From CAIKMD01 sp036501365 (GTDB taxonomy: Bacteria; Pseudomonadota; Alphaproteobacteria; ATCC43930; CGMCC-115725): a DNA stretch of 64,000 nt. The translations under genes were made by a program, and so were the position numbers. The notes under the pieces were generated by a model. The model was not told where the DNA came from, did not search any database, and saw nothing but the letters and a program-made list of their open reading frames with translations. This document shows positions 10,274 through 19,100 of this stretch, one piece after another. The stretch covers positions 1 to 64,000 of the forward strand of contig DASYAL010000028.1 of the NCBI GenBank assembly GCA_036501365.1, given 5' to 3'. Numbering within the stretch: position 1 is the stretch's first letter; every line of letters starts with the position of its first letter.

Positions 10274-11992
10274 TCAGGCCTGGTAGACCGTCTGGCCGCC
10301 CGTCACCGTGCGGACGATCTTGATGTCCTTGATGGTCAAGGGATCGATCGTGTGCCGATCGGCCGCCAGCATGATGTAATCGGCGAACTTGCCCGGCGTG
10401 ATCGATCCCTTGCTCTGCTCCTCGAAAGAGGCATGGGCGCCGTTGAGCGTATAGACGCGAATGGCTTCCGCGACGGTGATCTTCTGATTGGCGCCCCAGA
10501 CCTCGCCGTTCCAGCCCTTGCGCGTGACCATGCCCTGAATCCCCATCAACGGCGCGAGCGCGCCGGCGGTGAAATCCGACCCGGCGCAGACCGGGATGCC
10601 GGCGTCGAGCAGCGTCCGATAGGCCATCATATGGGTCATCATGTCCGCGCCGTAGAAGTGGAACTTGTCGGCGTTGTAATAGGCGTAGGTGGTGAAGAGC
10701 GCCGTCACGGCGCCAGCCGCTTTGATCCGCCGGACCAGGTCTGCGTTGATGTCGGTGCAATGGGTGACCTTCGGCCGCGCGTCCTGGCGCGGATAGAGCT
10801 TCTGCGCGCGCTCGACCGCCGTCAGCATGTGGTCGATGGCGACGTCGCCATTGGCGTGACAGTTGACCTGGATGCCGGCGCGGTGGACCCGCTCGACCCA
10901 GGCATTCAACTGATCCTGGGTCTCGGCGACATTCCCGTAATAGGGCGGATTGGAGCCCGGATAAGGCGTGCTCAAGGCCATGGTGCGCTCGGAGAACGAG
11001 CCGTCGATATTGTGCTCGAAGGTGGCGCCGAATCTGATCCATTCGTCGCCGAGGCCGGTCTCGATGCCGCTCTTGATCATGGCTTCGAGGATGTCGCCGG
11101 TGGCTTCGTAGCTGACGCGGTGCAGCAGCTTGCCGTCGGCGCGGACGTGCTGCAAGGCAAAGAGATTGCCGCCCGAGTGATGCACGCTGGTGAGGCCGTA
11201 GCGGACGAACTGCTTGGAGATGAAGGCGAGGCCGTCGCGGTCGCGCTGAAATTGCTGATCGGGGGTGAAGGTCTGCCGCGGGCCGACCGTGTCGAACACC
11301 TTGCGCGCCGTGTCCGTGACCCGCCAGTTGAGCTCGCCGTTCGAATCCTTGTCGTAGGTCCCGCTGGCCGTGTCGGGCGTCGCCGTGGTGATGCCCGCCA
11401 GCGCGAAGGCCTTGCTGTTGTAGAACGAGGTATGGCCGCCGCGGTGATTCACCACCACCGGATGGTCGGTCGAGACCTTGTCGAGGTCGTGAAGGTTGAG
11501 GGCGCGTTCATCCTTGACCTTGGTGTCGTCGAAGAAGAATCCCGTGACCCAGAAGCCCGGCGGCGTAGTCTGCGCGCGCGCGCGAAGTTTCTCGACGATG
11601 CTGTCGATGGTGACGAACTCGACATCGTAGGGATTGCCGACGATGACCTCGTTGAGGAGCTGCGTGCCCGGCGCGTGGTTGTGGCAATCGATGAAGCCCG
11701 GCAGCACGGTCGTGCCGTGCCCGTCGACCACCTGGGTCTGGCGGCTCGCCATCGCCTTGATCGCGGCGCTCGAGCCCACGGCCATGAAGCGATTGTCCTT
11801 GACCGCGAAGGCTTGCGCCCGGGGCATGCGGTCGTCGACCGTATAGATATTCGCGTTGAGCACGACCATATCGGGGATCCGCGGCGCGGCGGCGCGGGCC
11901 GCCCGCGCGGCCAGCGACGGACCAACCAGCAGGCCGGCGGCGTAGAGGCCGCTCGCGCGAACGAAATCTCGACGGCTCCGCGCCACGGCCAT
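10274..11992 (-). CDS. Tat-exported amidohydrolase, YtcJ/amidohydrolase-3 family
   Basis: A 572-residue metal-dependent hydrolase. The N-terminus carries a twin-arginine signal (SRRDFVRASG followed by a hydrophobic stretch ending ARAARAAA), so a folded enzyme would be exported to the periplasm. The mature part has a composite beta-sandwich (residues 41-95), the metal ligands H104 and H106 in the motif FIDCHNH, further histidines in VNCHANGD (about 385) and VTHCTDIN, and GSDF near 480, as in YtcJ-like amidohydrolases. These hydrolyse amides, formamides or related C-N bonds. The start at ATG 11992 puts the RR pair in the expected place. It is the first gene of a probable two-gene unit with the SDR. 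Confidence 0.92.
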   Translation of the reverse strand: MAVARSRRDFVRASGLYAAGLLVGPSLAARAARAAAPRIPDMVVLNANIYTVDDRMPRAQAFAVKDNRFMAVGSSAAIKAMASRQTQVVDGHGTTVLPGFIDCHNHAPGTQLLNEVIVGNPYDVEFVTIDSIVEKLRARAQTTPPGFWVTGFFFDDTKVKDERALNLHDLDKVSTDHPVVVNHRGGHTSFYNSKAFALAGITTATPDTASGTYDKDSNGELNWRVTDTARKVFDTVGPRQTFTPDQQFQRDRDGLAFISKQFVRYGLTSVHHSGGNLFALQHVRADGKLLHRVSYEATGDILEAMIKSGIETGLGDEWIRFGATFEHNIDGSFSERTMALSTPYPGSNPPYYGNVAETQDQLNAWVERVHRAGIQVNCHANGDVAIDHMLTAVERAQKLYPRQDARPKVTHCTDINADLVRRIKAAGAVTALFTTYAYYNADKFHFYGADMMTHMMAYRTLLDAGIPVCAGSDFTAGALAPLMGIQGMVTRKGWNGEVWGANQKITVAEAIRVYTLNGAHASFEEQSKGSITPGKFADYIMLAADRHTIDPLTIKDIKIVRTVTGGQTVYQA

Positions 11993-12111
11993 GATCGGTC
12001 GCCCCTGAGCTTTTGCCGCAATCGACCGATGCTAACAGGCCGCCGCCGGCGCCGCGGTGCTTTTTTTGCAAAGCTGGTGGTGGCGGCGGGGCGCGCGCCG
12101 CTCGCGCGGCC

Positions 12112-13956
12112 TCAATAGCCGATCGTGACCGAGATGAAGCCGAACTGGCCGAGCGTTGCCGCGGCGGGCGCGCGCTGGAGCTGCCAGCCGTAATCGAGCT
12201 TCACCGCGAGATTGGTCGCAAGGGTGTAGCGCAGGCCGAGGCCGGCGCTCGAGGCGTGAACGCCGACATCGGTGAAATCGCCCGCGACCGCCTCATGCGG
12301 GCTGAGCGCCGCATAATCCCAGAAGGCGAGCAGCTGCGCCTGATCGGTCAGGCCGCCCGGCAACGCCTTGCCGAGCGGGCTGAAAGGCGGCGCGCGCAGC
12401 TCGTCGCTGACGACGATGCCGTCGTCGCCGTTGATCGTGTTGGGGTCGTAGCCGCGCAGCAGATCGGGACCGCCGACGCTGAGCTGCTCGGTGTCGAGCA
12501 GGTTGCGGTCGGAGAGCTGGCCGATGAAGCGCAGCGCCCAGCTGAAATCTTTCGGCAGCTGGGTCAGGCGGTCGAGCTCGCCGCGGAAATAGAGATAGGA
12601 CGCCTTGGCGCCGAAACGGCCCGATTGGCCGATCCCCGGCTGGAAGGCCGCGTCGGTGTTGGCGTCGGTCAGCCCGCCGGGGCTCCAGACCAGCGTCGTC
12701 GTCAGACCGGTCGAGCCGAAGCGGTCGAGGAGATTGGCCGAATAGCCCAAGGGGAATTGATCGACCTCGACCGAATTCGCCGACACCAGCGTGCCGCCGA
12801 AATCGAGATTGTTGTTGGTGGTCTTGAAGTCGTAGCCGATCTCGACCGCCTGGGTGAAGGATTGGGTGCGCGGCAGCGCATAGGTGTCGCGCAGGCTCGC
12901 CTGGCCGCTGATGCCGGTCTCGCCGAAGCCGGTGCCGATCTTGGGCACGCTCTGCTCGTAATCGCCGAAGATCGAGAGCCGGTTGCCCCAGGGCAGCGGC
13001 GCCGACCAGCTCAGCGCGTGCGAGACGAATTCCGGTCCGCTCGGCTGGCCCGGAATCGACGCGCGGTGATGCCAGAAATCGTTGCTGGTGGTGAGCTGGT
13101 AGGAGAGCAGCTGGTCGAGCCAGAAGGCGTTGCCCCAGTTGAAGCCGAGGCTCCAGCGGTCGCGGCCGACCACCGGCTGGCCGCTGTTGTCGTAGCTGCC
13201 ATAAACGCGCAGCGGCAGCCGGTCCTGGGTCTGCAGCACGATGTCGGTCGTGCCGGGCGCGGTGCCCGGCTGGTAGACGACGTCGACGTGGCGGAACGAA
13301 TTGGCGTTGGCGGTGTCGAGATCGCCGAGCAGCGTGTTGGAATCGACCGTGTCGCCGGGCTGGAGATCGACGCCCGCCGCGACTTGCGAGGCGGTGAACC
13401 ACTTGTTGCCCTCGACCGTGATCGCGCCGACGCGGTATTCGGTGACGACGATCTGCACCACGCCGCCCTGCACGTCCTGCTCGGGCACCACGACATTGAC
13501 CAGCGGATGATTGTTCGCGCGATAGAACTCGACCACCGCGCGCGTGATCTCGCCGAGCTTGTCGAAGGTCAGGGGCTGACCGAGGAACGGCGCGACCTGC
13601 GGCGCGAAGCCCGGCTGCTCGAGCATCGCGATGCCGCCGAGCGAGATGCCCGGCGTCGCGACGCCGGCTTTCTGCACGGCTTCGGGACTCGGAACGAAAG
13701 CCAGGCCCTTGAGGTCGGCGATGATTACCGCGTTGCCTTGCGGCGCAGCGGGCGGTGTCGGCGGCACCGGCAGGGTCGGCGCCGACGCCGCCGGCGGCGC
13801 CTGCGGCGCGACGCGCTCGTAGTTTTGTGCTCGGCTGGGCAGCATCATCCCAAGCATCAGCGCCGCGACGCAAACGGTCAGAAGAGGAAGCTTGCCGCCG
13901 CTGGCGCCGCGCTGCTTGGCGCTATTCTCAGCCGTTCGGACCACCCCCAACCCCAC
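12112..13956 (-). CDS. TpsB-type outer-membrane secretion/activation protein (ShlB/FhaC/HecB family)
   Basis: A 614-residue outer-membrane pore that should export the large TpsA protein encoded just upstream. Order of parts: signal peptide (about residues 20-44), Pro/Ala-rich linker (about 47-75), POTRA domains (about 75-205, including LTFDKLGEITRAVVEFYR), then a 16-strand barrel to the C-terminus. The conserved loop-6 tip is visible as VGGPDLLRGYDP (about 490-502, RGY core), and the chain ends in an aromatic residue (IGY), as outer-membrane barrels do. The start is a GTG at 13956 with GAGGAG 6 nt upstream. It follows the TpsA locus by 113 nt on the same strand, so the order is tpsA then tpsB. 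Confidence 0.93.
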   Translation of the reverse strand: MGLGVVRTAENSAKQRGASGGKLPLLTVCVAALMLGMMLPSRAQNYERVAPQAPPAASAPTLPVPPTPPAAPQGNAVIIADLKGLAFVPSPEAVQKAGVATPGISLGGIAMLEQPGFAPQVAPFLGQPLTFDKLGEITRAVVEFYRANNHPLVNVVVPEQDVQGGVVQIVVTEYRVGAITVEGNKWFTASQVAAGVDLQPGDTVDSNTLLGDLDTANANSFRHVDVVYQPGTAPGTTDIVLQTQDRLPLRVYGSYDNSGQPVVGRDRWSLGFNWGNAFWLDQLLSYQLTTSNDFWHHRASIPGQPSGPEFVSHALSWSAPLPWGNRLSIFGDYEQSVPKIGTGFGETGISGQASLRDTYALPRTQSFTQAVEIGYDFKTTNNNLDFGGTLVSANSVEVDQFPLGYSANLLDRFGSTGLTTTLVWSPGGLTDANTDAAFQPGIGQSGRFGAKASYLYFRGELDRLTQLPKDFSWALRFIGQLSDRNLLDTEQLSVGGPDLLRGYDPNTINGDDGIVVSDELRAPPFSPLGKALPGGLTDQAQLLAFWDYAALSPHEAVAGDFTDVGVHASSAGLGLRYTLATNLAVKLDYGWQLQRAPAAATLGQFGFISVTIGY

Positions 13957-14069
13957 AACGATCTCCTCATTGGCGGCTGTGGCGGCCGTCTGCGAACCCT
14001 AGATGAGGTCGTTGGGTAACATTATCCGCTCCGCGCCATCGGCTCAATCAAAGCCCGCGCTAGCAGCGG

Positions 14070-16166
14070 TTACCACGGCTGGATGGCGGCCGCGTATTGA
14101 GGCTGTGGCATCGAGGGCAGCGCCGCGGTCACGATGCCGCCGCCGACATAGGTGATCGGCTGCAGGAAGATGCTGCTCTGCGCGACCAGGCTGTTGTCGC
14201 CGCTGTCCTGGAACTGCGCCAACCAGCCGGCGAGCGGCGCCCAGCCGCTGCCGAGCGTCGGCGCTAGCCCCGCGCCCGGCGATGCAGCCCAATTCACGTA
14301 AACCTGTTCCAGCGCCAAGAGCTCCGCCGCGCTCGGCGGCATGATCGTGGAAATGACCGAGCCCGGCGCCGGCGTGATGGTCAGCGCCGTCGCGTTGCCC
14401 ACCGCCTGCGCGAAGACATAGTTCAGCGCCGCGAGTCCCGATCCGTCGATCGCGTAGCGGCCCGGCGCGCTGGTGATCGTCGCCGGCGTCGCGAAGACGG
14501 CGCTGCCGCTCGTCGCGCTTGCCAGCGTGTCGCCGCCGACGAAGCCGGTCACGCCTCCCGCGAAGGCCGGATCGGGCGCGTCGCCGCGTCGCGTGGCGGG
14601 ATTGGCCACATAGGTCAGGGTCGCCGGTGTGATGGCGCCGATCGCGCCGCTGGCATTCGTGCTGCCGAGCACGTAGTTGCCGGCATCGGTGCCGGCGAGC
14701 GTCAATCCGGTCGCGTGGATCGTGCTGCCGCTGCCGACATTCGCGCTCGCGTAAGCGGCGGAACCGCTCGCCGACACCGTATCGCTGCCGATCACGCCGC
14801 CGAGCGCGTAATTGCTCGAAGAGAGATTGGCGGCGGTGGTGCCGTCATAGATCTTGCTCGCCGCGCCGACGAGGCTCGCGCTCACCGTCGCCGGCGCGAT
14901 GGTGCCCGGCGAGGCTTGCAGCGTCACCGCGTAGTTGTTGCCGCCGTTGCCGTCGTTGACGATGTAGCCGGCGACATTGAGCGTCGAGCCGTTGGCGCCG
15001 AGCACGTTCTTCGACGCGAAGGTCTGGCCGAGGCCGCTCACCATGTCGCTGCCATAGAGCGTGCCGACGGTCGGCGTCAGTGTCGATACCGTGGTGCCGT
15101 CATAAGTCTTGCTGTCGGACACCGCCGCGATCGTCAGCAGTGCTTGCGCGATATTGACCGAGCCGCTGGCGCCGGTCAGCGTGTAGTTGCCGGCGGCGCT
15201 GCCGCCGAGGCTCAACCCGGCGAAAGACGTCAGGGCTTCACCACCGACGTTCTTGCTCGCCAGCGTACCGCTGCCCGAGAGGGTGAGATTGCCGCCGTCG
15301 AGATCGTTGCCGATCGTGAGGATCGAGGATGACGCGCCGGTCGTGCCGTCATATTGGCGCGTGCCGCTCAGCGTCACCGCCAGGGGATCGACGGTGAGGC
15401 TGCCGGTATAGACGACACGGTAGCTGACGCCGTCACTGCTCGCGATCGGCGAGCCGCCGGTGATCGCATAGGTCCCGACGCTGGTCGTCGCACTGAAGCC
15501 CGCACCCACCGTGGGCGTCGCGAGCGTGTCGCCGCTCGGCCCAAAGACGTAATCGCTCGGCCCGCCGCCATCCATCGTCGGGCTGAAGACCGGCGCCGTG
15601 CCATAGGTGCTGATCGCGTTCGGCGTCGCGACATAGACCACCGGCGAGAGCGCATAGAGTTGCGGATAGAAGCCCGTGCTGGGCGGCGCCCAGGTGGTGG
15701 TGAAGTCCCAGCCTGCCGCGCCGGCGGTGGTCATGAAGCCGGCGGTGTTCTGGAAGCTTGCCGTGGTGAGGCCCGTGGCGCCGAATGTGCCGCTGTTGGT
15801 GCCGAAGCCGTTCGACAGGCCGGAAGACTGCGTATCCCAGAAGCTCGCCGAGATGGTGCGCGTGTTCCGGCCGACCAGCCCGCCGAGGCGCGTGCTGCCG
15901 CTCTTAGCTGTGACCTGGCCGGCGCTATAGGACTGAGAGATGGTGCCCTGGTTCAGCCCGGCCAGCCCGCCGATGAAGGCGGTTGTGCTGTTGGCGGCGC
16001 TGACCGCGCCCGTCGCGTAGGCCTGGGTGATCGTTGCGCCGCTCCCATTGGTGCCGACCAGCCCGCCGATATCGCTGGCGCCGGTGGCGGTGTCGCTGAC
16101 AGCGCCGGTCGCGTAGGACTGCGTGATCGAAGAGCCGCCGCCCTCGTTGTCGCCGACCAGCCCACC
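14070..16166 (-). CDS. C-terminal part of split TpsA adhesin (GLUG and YDG/MBG-type repeats)
   Basis: This is the continuation, in another frame, of the giant exoprotein gene. The open frame begins at the frameshift near 16166-16180 and runs to the stop at 14070. It first supplies four further GLUG repeats (GGLVGDNEGGGS and following), then a closing SASFWDTQSSG segment, then three YDG/MBG-like units marked by RQYDGTT, KTYDGTT and KIYDGTT, and a C-terminal tail of low complexity. No independent start or signal peptide exists, so it cannot be exported alone; internal ATG 15734 is not preceded by a ribosome site. One inserted base would fuse it to the N-terminal part at normal repeat length. 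Confidence 0.85.
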   Translation of the reverse strand, partial: GGLVGDNEGGGSSITQSYATGAVSDTATGASDIGGLVGTNGSGATITQAYATGAVSAANSTTAFIGGLAGLNQGTISQSYSAGQVTAKSGSTRLGGLVGRNTRTISASFWDTQSSGLSNGFGTNSGTFGATGLTTASFQNTAGFMTTAGAAGWDFTTTWAPPSTGFYPQLYALSPVVYVATPNAISTYGTAPVFSPTMDGGGPSDYVFGPSGDTLATPTVGAGFSATTSVGTYAITGGSPIASSDGVSYRVVYTGSLTVDPLAVTLSGTRQYDGTTGASSSILTIGNDLDGGNLTLSGSGTLASKNVGGEALTSFAGLSLGGSAAGNYTLTGASGSVNIAQALLTIAAVSDSKTYDGTTVSTLTPTVGTLYGSDMVSGLGQTFASKNVLGANGSTLNVAGYIVNDGNGGNNYAVTLQASPGTIAPATVSASLVGAASKIYDGTTAANLSSSNYALGGVIGSDTVSASGSAAYASANVGSGSTIHATGLTLAGTDAGNYVLGSTNASGAIGAITPATLTYVANPATRRGDAPDPAFAGGVTGFVGGDTLASATSGSAVFATPATITSAPGRYAIDGSGLAALNYVFAQAVGNATALTITPAPGSVISTIMPPSAAELLALEQVYVNWAASPGAGLAPTLGSGWAPLAGWLAQFQDSGDNSLVAQSSIFLQPITYVGGGIVTAALPSMPQPQYAAAIQPW

Positions 16167-19100
16167 CGTCGGGCAGCAGTGTTGATCACCGTGCCGGTGG
16201 CATAGGATTGCGCAATGCTCGCGGCGCTGGTGTTGGTGCCGACGAGTCCGCCGACGCCCGTGCTGCCCGCGGCACTCACCGCGCCGGTGCTGTAGGACAG
16301 CGTGATCGTGCCGCCGTTCTGCCCGACGAGGCCGCCGACGAAATCGGGGCCCGTCACGTTTCCGGTGCTGTAGGACGCGCTGATGGTGCCGTCGTTCTCA
16401 CCGGTCAAGCCCCCGACCATGATCAGGCTGCCGCCAGTGGCCGCCTTGACCGTGGCGTTGCTGTAGGAATTGGTGATGATGCCGTCGGTGTCGCTCCAGC
16501 CGGCCAGCCCGCCTAGCCATTGTGTGCCGTTGGTGCCTGTGACGGTGACGGCCGCGGTGACGTAAGATTGCGTGATCGTTCCGTCGTTGTATCCGACGAG
16601 ACCGCCGACAGCGTAGAACAAGTTGCCGGCGGTGACGTTCCCGGCGTCATAGGACTGCTGAATCACGCTGCCGGTCTCGTCATCGCCGACTAGCCCGCCG
16701 ACGTATTGGCTGTTCTTGGCAGTCGTAACGGTTGCGGTGCCGTAGGACTGCATGACCGTTCCGGAATTGTCCCCGATCAGTCCGCCAATATTCTGCGGCA
16801 CAATGTTGTTGATGGTGGCGCTGGAGGTGACGGAGACGGTCCCGGTGACAAAGCCCTGCGAGATCGTGCCACGGTTGTTGCCGACGAGCGCCCCGACATT
16901 GTCGTGACCGGTGATCGCGACGCTGGTCAGGCCGAGATTGCTCACGCTGCCGCCGCTGCCGATCACGCCGAAGAGACCGATATTGCTCCCGGTTGGCTGT
17001 TTGATGGTGAGAGCGTCGATCGTATCGCCCGCGCCGTTGAGGCTGCCGGTGAAGGCGGTAGTGCTGCCGATCGGCGCGAAACCCGTGTTGCTGTTCCAAC
17101 TTGCCGTGCCGGTGGCGTCGATAGTGTTGGCGAGGATGAAGTCGTCGGCGAGCAGCGTCGCGCTGCCGATACCCTGCAGCCCATAGACATCGGTGATCTG
17201 ATAAGCGGTGGCGGTGCTGTCGCCGTCGCCGCCGAGCGCACGCAGGAAGCTGCCGCCCGCGAGACGGAAGTCCGTCGCGCTGAAGCTCGGCAGCGATGCG
17301 CCGAGTTGGCTCCAGGCGCCGCTCTGCAAGGTGAAGACGCCGGCCAAGACCGCGGACGGCGCGCTGATGTTGCCGGTGGTGTCGAGCGTCAGCGCGCCGC
17401 TGGTGTCGATCGCGTCGTCGATCGCGATGTTGGCGCTGCCCGCGGTGATATCGAGAGTGACGCTGCTGCTGCCCGGCGTGATGGTGTTGCCCGCAGCGCT
17501 GTAGAGGAAAGCCGCGCCGCTGTTGCCGCCGAGTGCGGTCGCAAGCTGCGAGGTCGCGACCGTGCCGCTGCTGCCGGTCAGGGTGATGGTGTTGGCGGTG
17601 AGGGTGAGATTGGTCGCGACATAGGAGGTCGTGCCATCGCTGCCGGCAACGGGATCGAGCGCCGAGACCGCATTCGCCGCCGTGCCGCTCGGCAGATAGG
17701 TCATCAGCGCGTCGCCGGTCGGGATCGTGCCGGGATCGAACAGGAAATAGTAGTAGCCGCTGGCGCCGGCGGTGATCGAGCCGAGGCTCGCGCCGTTGCC
17801 GAGGAGGTTCACCGTCGCGCCGGCGGTGGGCGCGGTGCCGGCGACGACTTCGATGCCGTTGGGATAGCGCCAGGCGAGATAGGGATAAAAGACGCCATCG
17901 ACGATCGCCCAAGGATTGGTCGTGCTCGGCGTGCCGAAGCTCCAGCCCAGCGTGGTCGTGAGATAGCTCTGGCTTTGCGCCTGGGCGGTGGTGAGACCTT
18001 GGGCGGAGAAGACAGCGCCGATGTTGGGAGCGTTAAAGCCGACACCGACGCTCTGCCCCGAACTTTCCGTATCCCAGAAGGAATCCGCCGACACCGATCC
18101 TACGTTGTTCCCGACCAGCCCGCCGACATCGCTACTGCCGCTACCGGCCGAGACCACACCGATGCTATAGGATTGGGTGATGGCGCCGTTATTCTGGCCC
18201 GTCAGCCCGCCGACATCGCTGCTGCCGCTGCCGCCGGTGACCATGCCGGTAGCGTAGGACTGGGTGATGGTGCCGAAGACATTGTTTCCTACGAGCCCGC
18301 CGATGTTGCTGCCGCCCGACACCGCGCCAACGGCGTAGGCCTGGGTGATGGTGCCGCTGGCATTGTTCCCTACGAGCCCGCCGATGTTGCTGCTGCCCGA
18401 CACCGTGCCGACGGCGTAGGCCTGGATGATGCTGCCTTGATTGGTCCCGACCAGCCCGCCAACGGTATTGCTCCCGGTGACCGCGGCGGTGCTGTAGGAT
18501 TGGGCGATGCTGCCGAGATTGGCTCCCACCAGCCCGCCGATACTGGTACCGCTGCCCGCGACCGTGCCGGTACTGTACGATTGGCTGATGGTGCCGTTGT
18601 TCAACGCAGTCAGTGCGCCAACGGTACCATTGCCGGTGATGCTGACATTGGTCAGCGCAATGTCACTGAGCGTTGCGCCCGAGTCGACGTCGTTAAAGAG
18701 GCCGATGCCGGAGGAGGCCGAGGGCTGGTTGATCGTTAGCCCATTCATCGCGTAGCTATTGCCGTTGAAGCCACCGGAAAATAGCGTGGTGTTGCCAATT
18801 GGCATGAAGCCGGCGCCGCTGTTCCACGTCGCGGTGCCGGTGGCATCGATATTGTTAGCGAGGACGAAATTCGCGCCGAGCAGCGTGGTCGAGCTGCCGA
18901 TGCCTTGGACGCCGTAGATATCCGTGAGCTGATAGGGGCTGCCGGAGCTGCCGTTGCCGCCCAGCGCGCGCAGGAAGCTCCCGCCCTGGATCTCGAAATC
19001 GTTGGTCGCCGAGAAGCTCGGCAGCGTCACGCTCACCTGGCTCCAGTTGCCGCTTTGCAGGATGAAGCTGCCGACATTCACCGCGCCGCCAGCGCCGGTG

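Noticed and set aside
10109..14019. Two long plus-strand open frames (10109-12118 and 12013-14019)
   Set aside because: They lie opposite the amidohydrolase and TpsB genes, have no family motifs and no ribosome sites, and show the same high-GC antisense composition.
16200..18650. Short repeats that could be taken for a CRISPR array
   Set aside because: The repeats are degenerate, spaced by codons and translate in one frame to GLUG repeats; spacers are not unique sequence and no cas gene is present.
16706..18739. 677-codon plus-strand open frame inside tpsA
   Set aside because: It reflects the GLUG repeat DNA read backwards; its repeats have no independent coding signature.
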